Assembly: GCA_002049455.2 (NCBI GenBank)
Contig: KV918871.1
Location: 124,001-188,000, forward strand
Direction: 5' to 3'
Source: Porphyra umbilicalis
Lineage: Eukaryota > Rhodophyta > Bangiophyceae > Bangiales > Bangiaceae
Length of the DNA stretch: 64,000 nt
In this document: positions 22,048-32,900 of the stretch, piece after piece
How positions within the stretch are numbered: position 1 is the first letter of the stretch
Layout of the letters: each line of letters opens with the position of its first letter
Translations under genes and position numbers: made by a program
The notes under the pieces: generated by a model
Database searches by the model: none
What the model was told of the DNA's origin: nothing
What the model saw: only the letters and a program-made list of their open reading frames with translations

Positions 22048-23420
22048 ATTCGATGTTGCGAGTATCTGGCCACGTCCCATTCGCAAGTATGAGTATGGGC
22101 GACGCGTCGAAATATCTCACGGGTACGAGTATATACCCGAAAAAAATACTCGGGTGATACCCTTGACGAAATACTCTTGGTGAGGCCTGGAATAGACACC
22201 AGAGCGAGGTAAATACATAGGCTTGCGAGACGTTCCCAAGTTGGCACGCACCACGGCTGCACGGTGGGTTCGTCGATCGCTGCAGCTGCTTTTGTTGATG
22301 CCACCGCGCCGGTACAAGGGCAGGCACACACCGTATGCGGTGGTGTTCCTGGAGCTCCAGCGGGCAGGCTCGGGGTGAGCGCAGCCACTCGGGCTGGCCG
22401 GCTCATGGCGGCAGTGGCAGTAGGACCACTGGTGCGCTTGCCTACGGAGCTCGTGGCCGTGGCAAGCGCCTCTAGTATAGCTATCAAAGGACAGAAGACG
22501 TATCACCTGGCCCGGGGCGGCTGCAGCGGGGGGCATTTGGGGGGGGGGGAGCCCCCGCCGGTGGAGGATGGGAGATGCTCGGGCGCGCCGCTCGTCGTTG
22601 CTGCGTCGTCACCCGACCCCAGAGCCTAAACCTTTGCGCCTGCTCGTTGACAACGGCTCGGTGTCGCTCGGCACCTACCGACGACACCCTCGGCCCCCGC
22701 CACACGACCGCCGGGTCGGGCGGCGCCCGCGGCGCCCGCTGCAGCAGCGCGAGCCCCAGAGTCATGAGCGCCACGCGTGGGCAACGGCAGGCACCAGCTG
22801 CCGGCTGCCGTCGGTCGCGGGCGCGGCGCGGCGGTCGGCCACGCCGAGCAGCGCCGGCGCGTTGGGACCTCACGCGTCCGCGTCAAGGGGGACAACGAGC
22901 CGCCGCCGTCGACACGTCCGCCCGGCGGCAGTGGCGGCGGCGGCGGCGGCAGTGGTGGCGGCGCCCAGGGCGACGGCCAGGTCGTCGCAGACCACGGTGG
23001 GCGGAGCCGCCGGTGCGCCGCCCACCCCCTCCCCCCCCTCTCAGCTCCTGCGCGACACACTCACCGCCGCACGCCGCTGCGCGGCCGACGAGGGCCGCAA
23101 CCACCGCCGCGACGCCGGTGTGGGGTGGTGTCGGGCGGCGCCGCGTCGGTGGGCGAGTTGGGCAGGGGGGGGGGGGCGGCGTGGTCGCCCCCCCGACGCT
23201 GCGGCGGTGTGGGGGAGGGGGGGCGCACCGAGGGGGCGGCGGGGGGGGGAGGGGACGCCACCCGTCGTGGCGGACGAGGGGCGCGCGTGTAATAGTGGCG
23301 GCGGCACGCGGGGGGGGATCCCAACCCTCCCGGGAGGGAACGTGGCGCGCGTCGGGCGGGAGCATCCCGCCCGAGTCGACATGGTGTCCACTCGGTGCCA
23401 AGACGCACGGGTTAAGTACT
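22048..23420. other. GC-rich stretch, no gene seen
   Basis: The region to about 22490 holds no gene. Positions 22500-23345 are very GC-rich with long G and C runs and stay open in most frames, without any conserved motif. I treat these frames as artefacts of composition. Confidence 0.4.
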
Positions 23421-23552
23421 GGGGCCCCAGTATTGGTCGCACTCTCCATGATTGCGTGCACCCCACACCTAAAGTGCTTTAGGTGTGACCCCCGGGGGTG
23501 CACCCCCAGGGGTGCACGCAATCATGGAGAGTGCGACCAATCATGGGGCCCC
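23421..23552. repeat. 132-bp nested palindrome (MITE-like hairpin)
   Basis: The outer arms 23421-23464 and 23509-23552 are inverted copies of 44 bp; the inner 33 bp (23432-23464 versus 23509-23541) are perfect. The 44-bp loop holds a second perfect hairpin, ACACCTAAAG-TG-CTTTAGGTGT (23465-23486), and the short palindrome ACCCCCGGGGGT. Single strands could therefore fold into a branched structure. There is no gene inside. It may be a foldback element or a MITE. Confidence 0.85.
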
Positions 23553-24809
23553 CTTACAGCGGCGATTCTGACGTCTCCCGCAAGAAAAACGTGACTTGGT
23601 CACCGAAAGGCGCCCCTTCCGCGTGCACGATCGAGCGAGGGAGGCCTATAAGATAGCAAAACCACGTATGTTTTCTACCTGTCTGCAGTGCATAACAATT
23701 CTATTCCTGTGCTCTTCCTGTTGCATACCGGAAAGGACGGCTCTGCGGCTCGGCGTCCATGCAGTGGACAAAAGTGTGAGTGCGCCACAGCATGCAGCCA
23801 AGGCCGCTGCAGCTCAGGCAGCGTGTGAGGGGCGGAAAGACCGCCCGCCTGGGTTCTTTGGTGTCCTACATGCCTTTGGGGATTTTTTGTTCATAACTGA
23901 GACTGCGCCAAACGTTGTTTTGCGGCTTTTCTGCTTTCCCAGGTCAGGAAGGGGGTGAGGGGCAGACGTTCGAGTCAACAGGAGGCAGTCAACCAAGCGT
24001 TGTGAGCATGGAAACCATCCCGGAAGTGATTTGAGCGGCAGGCATGGCGCACTGTGTGTGAGTCGCGCGGGCTCTGGGGATGTCAGACGAGCCGTTGGGC
24101 TCTCAGCATGCTTCCGAATGCAGACGAAGTCCTCAGAACCGGCCCTGCCTGTGCAGAGAACGAGGGTGCTGACAGCAGCATGCTTACAATCGATCGACGC
24201 GCCCCAGGTTGCAGGCGAGGAGACGAGTTCGGCGTGTTGCTACGAGACTTCCTCAGCTTTGTTTTATCTCTTTCTTTGTCAGATGATTAAGTGACGCACG
24301 GGCTCTCTCCTTATGCGCTTTTTCCCCGTCTCGCACTTTTCTTTGCTTCTTTTCGCGTGAGAGACGGTCCGGAAGTGTCCATGATTCGAGCCACACCCTG
24401 TAGTTTGGTGCGTTTGCTCTTTGGGCTGTTTGTGGAGCGCCTGCGTGGCGCTCCCCTGGTCTGGTCGCCCCCGCCGAGACGGTTTGGAGCCCGCGCGCCC
24501 GCGCGGATCCACCACCCGTGGACGACCGTCTTGAGCAGACTGGGCGAGGGGTTGGTCACGGGAGCCGGGCGCAGCTGCCGCTCGGTTTGTAGCCAACAGG
24601 CAGCCAACTCGTGTATTCTTGACCATCGGTGGGGTCGCCCCCCTTGCGGTCACCAAACAAGGCAAGACTATGATGGACGCAGACGCCCGTCGGAGAGCGA
24701 CTCTTTGATCTTTCCCCCTCCCTCCACCAGGCACCGCGAGGGGGATGATGCGGGGAGGGCTGGGACCCACCCAAGGCGTGGGCGGCCCCCGCCGCCCCCC
24801 TCCCTCCAC
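23553..24809. other. no supported gene; 3' flank of cysteine-rich gene
   Basis: Overlapping frames on both strands are low in motif content. The part near 24700-24809 is probably the 3' UTR of the minus-strand cysteine-rich gene. Confidence 0.35.
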
Positions 24810-25214
24810 CTACGCTCCCAGACTGCAGATCCCGTGGCAGCCCCAATCGGAGCGGCACTCGTTGTCGCGGGTGCAGCTCTGGCGGCCCGACGAGTGCGGG
24901 GAGGTCGTGTAGCACCATTCGCCTTGGAAGGCAGTGGCGTCGCACCACTTCCAGCACCACCCCCAGTGGCAGCCGGCGCCCTCCCGAGGCGCCTGCTTGG
25001 GATCCACGACGGGCGACGACCGGTCCGTGGCCGCCACCCCGCCGACACCGGCTGCACCGTGGCGCACGGGCGCCTCAGCAACGTCCGGGCCACCACGACG
25101 GTTGGGACCCGCAGCTGCATCGCAGGAAGTGGAGACAAGCAGCATCAGCATCACCGCGATAATCGCCATGCACGGGGCCGCACCGGCAAAGCGGGTCGTA
25201 CAGGAGCGAGCCAT
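24810..25214 (-). CDS. Small secreted cysteine-rich protein, function unknown
   Basis: A 134-residue frame from ATG 25214 to TAG 24810. The N-terminus is a good signal peptide: short basic start (MARSCTTRF), hydrophobic core (MAIIAVMLMLLVST), and a small-residue cleavage region (SCDAAAG), so secretion is predicted. About 60 polar, Pro/Gly/Ala-rich residues follow, like a spacer or propeptide. The C-terminal 50 residues hold eight cysteines spaced C-x4-C-x3-C-x9-C-x12-C-x5-C-x5-C-x3-C, with several Trp residues around the first four and a CTRDNEC segment. Eight cysteines in such a short domain suggest a disulfide-stabilised fold. I do not recognise the family, and no activity is claimed. A further in-frame Met upstream (11 residues earlier) is less likely, because the signal peptide fits the downstream Met. 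Confidence 0.65.
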   Translation of the reverse strand: MARSCTTRFAGAAPCMAIIAVMLMLLVSTSCDAAAGPNRRGGPDVAEAPVRHGAAGVGGVAATDRSSPVVDPKQAPREGAGCHWGWCWKWCDATAFQGEWCYTTSPHSSGRQSCTRDNECRSDWGCHGICSLGA

Positions 25215-25412
25215 GGCTGCCGCGTCGGTGGAGAGGAGAAGCACAAGCGGTGTGGGGAAGGCGCAGAGCGGGGGGTGGCGAGCCGCGTCGGTAGGGCGGT
25301 GGGCGGGGTGAACGGGGGGTGGGGAGGGGAGGGGGTCCCAACGATCGTCGTCGGGTGCGGTGTGATGAAGGGATGGGCGGGGGAAAAGCAGAGGGCGGCG
25401 CCACTCCCTCTG

Positions 25413-25420
25413 TTTATATA
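25413..25420 (-). promoter_or_regulatory. TATA box of cysteine-rich gene
   Basis: TATATAAA on the minus strand, about 200 bp upstream of ATG 25214. It implies a transcription start near 25385 and a 5' UTR of roughly 170 bp. A consensus TATA box in a GC-rich setting supports the gene call. Confidence 0.55.
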
Positions 25421-27362
25421 GGGGCCAGGCGATGGCCGTGGCCCACCGCGGGTCACCCTTAGCACCGGCTCCACACGGGCAAGCGGATTTCCCACAGGGC
25501 GCCGCTGTTGCGCGCCATCCCCACCCTTGCAGTCGCCCCGTTTGTTCCCAAACGATGGGATGCTCACTGGGGCGTAGGCGCAGACAAGCAGCAAATCATG
25601 CATGAGGGGAGGAGCGTTCTAGCGGCTTTCCCCCGGCTCCCGCGCCCCTCACCCGGTGCCGGGCGGGAGGTTCTTGCCTGGCCTACTGCCCCCTTCCTCA
25701 CAGGGCCTCCAGGCATTACAAGGCTGGCACGACTCCCGTGCTGTTGCTACACACACCCGCACTGACGTTGCACATATGCTGGAGTCGTCCTCGAGCGTTC
25801 GCCATCCGACCCACTGTTGACTGCCGTCCACGCACTTGCCCTCCCGTCTCTTCCCATGTGATGCGGTGTTCATGCGGGCATGAAATCATGTACAGCAGAG
25901 GGCGCCGGAGGAAAGGGCAGTTCCCGAGACTGTTCCCCGGCTCCCGCACCCCTCAGCCGGTGTTGGACGGGAGGATCATCATTGGCGTACCGCGCCCCCC
26001 CCGAGCGGGCCTCCAAACACCACAACGCAGGCACCACACCAATGGAGCTGCCACCCCCACCCACGTGTGCGTCCCGTCAAAGCTCTTTCCACCCCCATCC
26101 ACGCTGGCATCATTCACATGCTGGCACCACCCTCGTGCAATGCCCTCGAACGCCGCACGGCATCGACACAAAACCCTGCGCTTTCGCTCAATCGACAGAC
26201 TCATTTATGGTAACAAAATTCATTCAAAGCATGTGCCATACGTACAGTAGAGGGTTTGCAATCTTTCGACGAAATCATCTGTGGCTCCCATGACCCTCCG
26301 CTGCGCCTACCCATCGCACCCAGGCCGTGCTGCCCACCGCGTGTGCACCGCCGCCAACGTCCTGCCCGTCCCCGGATGCCCTTTCGCGGACCACCACCGT
26401 TTCCCCGTCGCCACCCCCCGACGGGGTGGTCTTATTGCGTCGGCGAATTGAACGACCCTGCCGAAAGACTTGCTCGCTTCTGCCCGGATGCGATGGCCGC
26501 TTGAGACGCCCGCCCCCCCCCCCCACCGTGCTTGAAACAGTCAGCCACGAGGGCGCGCGCCCACGTCGGCGTGCCCGCCCGCCGGTGGCCCCTTGAACGA
26601 TCATCCTGAGTGCCTCACGGTGGTTGCCGTGTCCCCACAAGGTGCAGCTAACCATACAGTGACAATTCTATAGTTGGGAGCCACACATGACTCACACTTA
26701 TCACCACGTATTTTCCCAAACGATCACAAAACGGTAGGTACTGACTGTTTGGCACTCACAACCAAAAGTAACTCATTTTGGATATGATTCAGTATAAATA
26801 GCTCCGGGGGTTGGAAATCACGGTGCGGTGGCCGAGACGGGTGGAACAAGGGGTGCGCCTCGTCACCGTGACAGCTCTGACCGCAAGGAGGGGACGTCAG
26901 GCTCTCCCGGGAGGTTCTCGTGCCAACGCATACTTAGGCATAGCTGGCGTACTGGGGGGGCACCGTAGCAGCACGCGGATGCATCATTGTGCCTGCTTAT
27001 CGGAATGTGGTGCGTTTGTGTGGGGGCGCGCCGGTCCCGCACTAGCGCGCTGGTCCCGCACGACACGGCGTCACAGCATCAATGAACGTCCTCTCAGCCG
27101 TCCTCGACTCAACGCACCCTCCCCCCCAAGCTTCCTCTTGAGTCATCTCACCTGTCTCGGGCGTGTTCCCCTCGATCGGCCAACAAGAGGAGATGGCAAG
27201 GCCTGACAAAGAGGCGCTGTTTATGCGTTTGGTTCGACAAGGTGCGTTTAAACGTGGTGCGTTCGCGCAGACGTCGAGGTCCTGCGCTGCTGTAGGCCAA
27301 CCCCCGCGCCCATGCCCATGGTGGCAGCGGATACGGTTTCCCTGGCGCGATAGCCGCGCCAA
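25421..27362. repeat. diverged ~305-bp direct repeats, no gene
   Basis: Around 25600-25890 and 25905-26230 two diverged direct copies with a period of about 305 bp share CCCCGGCTCCCGC-CCCCTC, GGGCCTCCA, CATATGCTGG/ACATGCTGG and ACAGCAGAGGG/ACAGTAGAGGG; a third, weaker start is seen near 26240. They lie upstream of the cysteine-rich gene. From 26300 to 27362 no gene is supportable, although a plus-strand TATA-like GTATAAATAG occurs at about 26790. Confidence 0.4.
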
Positions 27363-27625
27363 CGTCAGCTTTGACTAAGTTGCCCAACGGATGCCATTTC
27401 CGTTGGGGAACCGTTGGAGGTTGGGCTTCAACGCGTCTGCTTTTAGTTGTGCGTTTTTGGGCGCTGTGGGGCGTTCGTTGAAGCCCTTTCCTCCGTTGAA
27501 GAGCGTTGGGGAACCGTTGGGCATTGCCCCAACGGAGCCGAGCGCGTGAGTCTGACGCGATCGTGTGCAAGGACAGAGCTTCCTGGCCACACAGAACCTA
27601 TCGACGAGAGGCACGTCTCTAACTA

Positions 27626-27831
27626 TCCGACTTAAGGTCATGTCATGGACTGTAGTTCTGCAGTTATTTGGAGCATCGGCCGCACTTTCTTGATATTTAT
27701 TTTGGCAGCCAACCACTCAACAAGCCCGTCCGACTTAAGGTCATGTCATGGACTGTAGTTCTGCAGTTATGTGGAGCATCGGCCGCACTTTCTTGATATT
27801 TATTTTGGCAGCCAACCACTCAACAAGCCCG
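27626..27831. repeat. 103-bp tandem duplication
   Basis: Two head-to-tail copies of 103 bp (27626-27728 and 27729-27831), containing CTTAAGGTCATGTCATGGAC, differ at one base. The near identity indicates a recent duplication. Confidence 0.95.
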
Positions 27832-28324
27832 TCCTGAGTGCACAGGGCGCGCGGGCTCGGGGGGTGGACGCACACCGTGGTTCTGTGCGTGTTGTCTGCA
27901 GCTACGCCGCTTCGTGCTGACCTGCGCTACAGGCCGTGATGCTGCGCTTTTTGAGGCTGGCCTGAACCGGTACCGGCTGGTGGACATGCTGATATGTACA
28001 ACGACGCTTTCTGTGTGTCATGAACTTTTCAACCACGCTTGACGTGAAAGCAGAAGATGTCGAAAGTAGCGAACGAAAAGATGCGTGCGACTGCTGTGGA
28101 GGAAAACTCTTCTGTATGGGAAGGGGACAAGAAGGCAGCCGCTGCGACCGCCGCATCCCCGTCAACGGAGGCGTCCACAGCCGTCGCGCTTGCCACCGTC
28201 GCCGCCTCGGCGGCGCCAGCACCGGCAGAGCTCTTTTCTCCCGCCTCGCCGGCTGCGTGTACGGGCCTCTCATTGGCTTGGATGCCGTCAACGCCAACAT
28301 TGCGACCGCCGCCAGCACAAGCAC

Positions 28325-28525
28325 GACGTCGAGACGGACTGCGCGCTGCGGGTGGTGTTGTTAGCCCGCGTCTGGCGGGTGATCCATGTCGTGCCCGAAC
28401 TCGCAGAGCTGACGGAGCGCAAGGACCTTGGGGCTTCCCCTTCCGCGCTGGACAGCCAGCTCGCTGAGCGTTTAGCAATGCATTACTTTTTGAGCGTCTT
28501 TTATCCATGGGACGTTCGATTTCCG
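28325..28525 (+). pseudogene. C-terminal remnant of Plavaka-like transposase
   Basis: The translation reads ALRVVLLARVWRVIHVVPE, then AELTERKDLG, and ends LAERLAMHYFLSVFYPWDV. It lines up with the C-terminus of the larger transposase at 33-34.7 kb (VDHVRRLAFVVPDFADLSAR, SPLQERL), which continues after its own interruption as HFLNVFFPWD at 39745. Only the last 65 or so residues are recognisable here, with no transposase start. Confidence 0.7.
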
Positions 28526-29209
28526 TCGGTCTCTTGCACTATTGCTATCGCTAAACTGTAGACACTGTGCTCCTTTGACTCAGTGTAGCAACAGTCTGTC
28601 GGTGTTCGCCGTCCCTTCGACTCTTCCTGGCAGCTCAAGTGCGCCGCGTAGGATACTCCGAGCACCATCTGTCCATGTCAGCATGCCCCAGTGTCGTACT
28701 GCAGCGACTAGTGGCCCGAAGTCTCGTGGATTGCTCGGCACACACGAGCTCCCCCCTCGCAGCTTGGACACATGGCTCATCAGAGAGCCGTGCGAAGGGC
28801 TATTGGGCCAGCTGCTACGCTTCCCACTGCGTCTTCGGGTGGGCCCGCGCTCGCAGGACACGCCAAATACCATCGCCACGATCTCTCATTGCAATCGCCT
28901 GGAGTCCTTAAGCTCCGTCAGATCTACTTTAATGCACCAATCCGGTCCTTAACGCGGCCTTACCGTGTCTCTATCGTGTTCGACATGTGACCATCGCGAG
29001 GCTATCTTTTGCGACATGTGACCATCGCGAGCCCACCCCCCCCCATGGGCTGGAAACGCTTAACGGAAATGGCGTTCGTTGGGGCTCCGTTGAGCTCCGT
29101 TGAGCTTCAACGGAGCCCAACGGTTTCGCGTTTAGTTGGAGGTTGTCTTCAACGGGCCGTCCGTTGAAGAACCGTTGGGCTCCGTTGGGAAACTTAGTCA
29201 AAGCTGACG

Positions 29210-29970
29210 AACAGGTAGGGCCACAACGCACGCGTGCGGATCCCCTCGGGCCCTCAGGCGAGAACTGCGGCCGACTCCCGGGCAGGGTTGCAAGAACGGC
29301 GAACAATCATCGCATCCTTGGAAAATATGGATAACAAATGCAAACAAAATGCTGACTTATTAGAGTTTCATGAAAATCACTCTTGTCCCAGTCTTGTTCT
29401 GTACCGGCAAAATTGAGCAGCCTGCAATATGTTCTGACGATCCCGCGGCCTGTTGTTGGTGGAAGGCACACCGTTGGAGAGCTGATCACCTCACGAGCTC
29501 AGCGGGATTATTTTCTGCTTATGGCGCTTCTTTTTTCCCTGTCACAGGGATGTGGGTCTGTTTAGGGGGGGTACCCCAGATAGCAACCATCGCTTTCTCA
29601 TATGAAAACGGATGATCCACTCACTGTTGACCGAGTGCTTGGGGATGGGTATTTGATTCGACGTCGGTGTTGGTTCCCAGACAACCCAAGAAAACCCCAG
29701 AAAATCAGCTGGTGTCCCGGAACGACCCCCAACATCCACCCTCTGGAGGCACCTAGCCCGCGCCTTGCGCTTCTCTCCTTCGCCCAGTTCCCCTCCTTCA
29801 CCTCCCTCCCCATTCAGCAGGTCCCCCTCCCCTTCTCAGCTCCCCCCGCCTCCATCAAGCCGTCCCCTCTTCATCACGTCGGCTCCGCTCCCACAGGTTC
29901 TCCCCCCTCCAGTCTACCCTTTCTTGGGGTCCCCCCGCCTTTATCCCCCCCCCCCGAGTTCCTCTCATCG
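29210..29970. other. no gene; upstream flank of transposase gene
   Basis: The transposase frame is open from about 29602 without a convincing extra domain. C/T-rich tracts at 29760-29960 look like 5' flank. Nothing else recognisable. Confidence 0.35.
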
Positions 29971-32900
29971 ATGCGGCGGCATCTATATGGCATTCATGAC
30001 GGGCTTATCGGCCATCACACTCAACTTCCGCCGCGCCGTCCCCGTGGTGGTACTGCGGCCGACAGCGGTTCGCCTGCCGGCGGCACGGACGGAATTGGCA
30101 GCAGTGCCTCTGCCGCCGTGCGGGCCGCTGGTGGCATTGCAGAGACAGTTGGAGGCGAAGGGACCGCGGAAGGCAGCGTCGCCGACGACCAGTCGGAGGG
30201 GGTATCCTCCCAGTCCCCGTCGTCTAGAGCGAGGGCGCCGGCCTCGCTTCCGGTTTCCGACGAGTCCGGCTCGACAGCGCACAGTGCCGTGGAATCGCAA
30301 CTGCGCACATTGCTGGAGCTGACACGCATCTTGGTGCCGTCCACCGACACTGGCGGCGCCACCGCCAACGCGGTGCCGGAGTACTTGTACTCCTCCGTTG
30401 GCCTGCACGTACGCGCGCTGTACGAGGCCCTTGGCGACGCGCGACGCGCCGAGCCGCTCGTCCCGATCCGCAAGCGCGCGAAGACGGGCCTTTTTAACAC
30501 GGTGCGCTTGCGGGCGCTGCAGCGCTTTGTTCTTCAAGTCGGCGGGGCGGGCTTGTCTGAGAAGGACCAGGCGTTCCGGTATGACTTCCCGGACGTGTGG
30601 GACGGCACGAAAGCGGGCATGGCGGAGGACGCTGCGCACCACGCGACGTTGCGACATGCGTTCCCGTCGGTCAAGGCGTTCAAGAATGCGTCGCGAGACG
30701 ACCTCGACGACGCCGCCCTCAAAACTTGCTGGAAAAAGGTCAAGCTCGTCGAGGGCGGCGTCACTGACGAGGCCTGCTTTCGAGATGTGCTGCAGGTATT
30801 GTGGGCGCTGATGCGCAAGAAGCGCAGTAGCATTCAGCTGTGGAGCGGCATTCCTGGGCCGGCGCCCCCAAGCGACAAGAAGGAGTCGCCTATGGATGGC
30901 GATGCGTTTCGGTTGGGCGAGGAGCTGGTCATAAAAAACCGGGACGAGCGCGCATGAGTCCTGGGGCTGCACGTGTTTTCGGACAGCAGCCAGCTGTCCT
31001 GGTCAGGCGGTACGTTGACTGCTTCTCTAGTGGGGGTTCGAGTTGCTGCCGCTCGTGGTGCGGTAGTAGGTCACTTGCATGGACAGCTCTTGTCGTGCGC
31101 CATCTTCACCAGTCTCTGACTGTGTCATCGTTTTCGTTTGATACCGTTCATTGCTCTGGTTGGTCGCCTGTGCTCGGCTCACAAGTTGTACCCCATCCGC
31201 GTGCGCTTGGTGAATGACGTCTCGGGCAAGATCGAATGGGTGACGGTGGCTTACGTTCCTATCGTGCGAAAGCTCCAGGAGTGTGGGGGAAACCCCCTGT
31301 CCTCTAGTGACGCGATCCCCCCGGTATGAGCCGGGGGAGGGGCCGCGAGCACACACGTATTGCCCCCAGAGGAAGCGGTGTGCGGCGCGCCCTTGGGGCG
31401 CATACCAGGTGGGGCTTAGGGCCGCCCACGAGGCCTACATCTCTCTTCCCTAGTCCCCGAGTGGGGGGAGGACCTAACACGGACGAGGGGACACGCGACC
31501 CCTCAATCCGGGCCCCCCAGAGGGGCCTGGAAGCTTGTGGAAGCTTCTTTGACCGGGGCAAATCTCGGGGGCGAGATTAGATCTCGGCCACGGTCCATAT
31601 CCCACGAGGACTTCGATCGAAGACTTGAAAATCTGGGGATAAGTCCCTGCGTGATGTATTGGGCTATTACAGTCCAAGCTGGCTTAAGTCCAGGGGCCAG
31701 ATATCTCTTCCAGTGGAAGGTGGTCCCTTGATCCGTGGCAGGGGCCACCAGGACCCCGCGTCAGGGACCGTGGCCCGTCGGGCACCGGTCCCCCTATGAC
31801 CGTCTCTTCCTGGGTTGGGATTGTGCACGTCCTGCGTCTTGTTTCTGAGGTTATACGAGTGTATGCTTTGGGGTCATCGTGCGTGTTCGAATAAATCAGC
31901 GTTGCGTTTGCGTTAGTTCCGGCGTTCTGGTGCGCTCCGCGCCCTGTGATCCAGGCGTTTGTGTTCTTTCTCCTTTGTGTCGCTCCGCATCCTGTGCTAG
32001 GTTTTCTGACGGGGCCGTGCCCTGTCGGCTTTGCGGGCAGAAACCACTACAAGGAGCCGGGCGCGGACGGGAGAGTCAGGATTCGGCGGTGTGGGATATT
32101 GCAGCGGGTGATCTACACGGCGTTCACGCATGTCATCGGCCGGAGCCACATTGGATTTCACGTCAACGTCGGTGCCAGAAGGCCGTGGCCTTCCCGCGCG
32201 TGCTTTTGTACGTCTGCGATCAGCCTGAGGAAATGGCCGTGTTGGGATTGAAGGGCGGTCAGTGCGCGCACCCGTGCACGACGTGCATGGCCAAAGTCGA
32301 ATTCATCGGGGCGGCCCAAGCGGCCGACTCAGAGGACCGCAACGTCATCAATACTCTTTCCAACCAGCTCGAGGCATACGAGCACACGCGGCGGCAACGG
32401 CAGCGCCAGCGGCGGATGGCGCTCGGCGCGCTCGACTCCACGTCGGGCGGCGTGCCGGGCCTTGCTGGCTTGGCTGGCTTGGGAACAGCACCACTGCTGC
32501 TCTACAAGATCATTGGATTCGATGTGTTGCATGTAAGCTGTCTGTGTCCACCTTATTTGCCTTGTTTTGCATTCGTACTTGGCATTCGTGCAGACGTCAT
32601 CACCCCTTCTCGTTGCACTCGGTTTCTGACGGCCTGCACTTTTGTCTCTTCTCAGTCCCCCGCGCTTGTCATGGCTATGTCACTACCCCAGGTGCTGGAT
32701 CCGGGAGTGACCCGTATGCTGGTGCACCGCCTCGTGCGGGTGTTTCCGTACTTGTGCGAGGGCAAACGGCCCCCGGCGGGATCAGGGACAGCCACGCGCC
32801 GCGTCGCTTTCCGGCGGCTACTCCGTTTGAGCTGACGGAGCAAAGCGTGCAGAACACCACCTCGGTATGTTCACGTTCACCTTGCACCATTGCTTCCTCT

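Larger units (their letters stand above)
27363..29209. mobile_element. 1.85-kb TIR element carrying a transposase remnant
   Basis: A 29-bp end starting CGTCAGCTTTGACTAAGTT and continuing CCCAACGGA lies at 27363-27391 and, inverted with one mismatch, at 29181-29209. Both subterminal regions are crowded with CCAACGG/CCGTTGG motifs. Inside are a 103-bp tandem duplication and the C-terminal part of a Plavaka-like transposase (28325-28525). This suggests an internally deleted, non-autonomous derivative, though the transposase piece could also be an older passenger. No target duplication longer than AA is visible. Confidence 0.6.
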
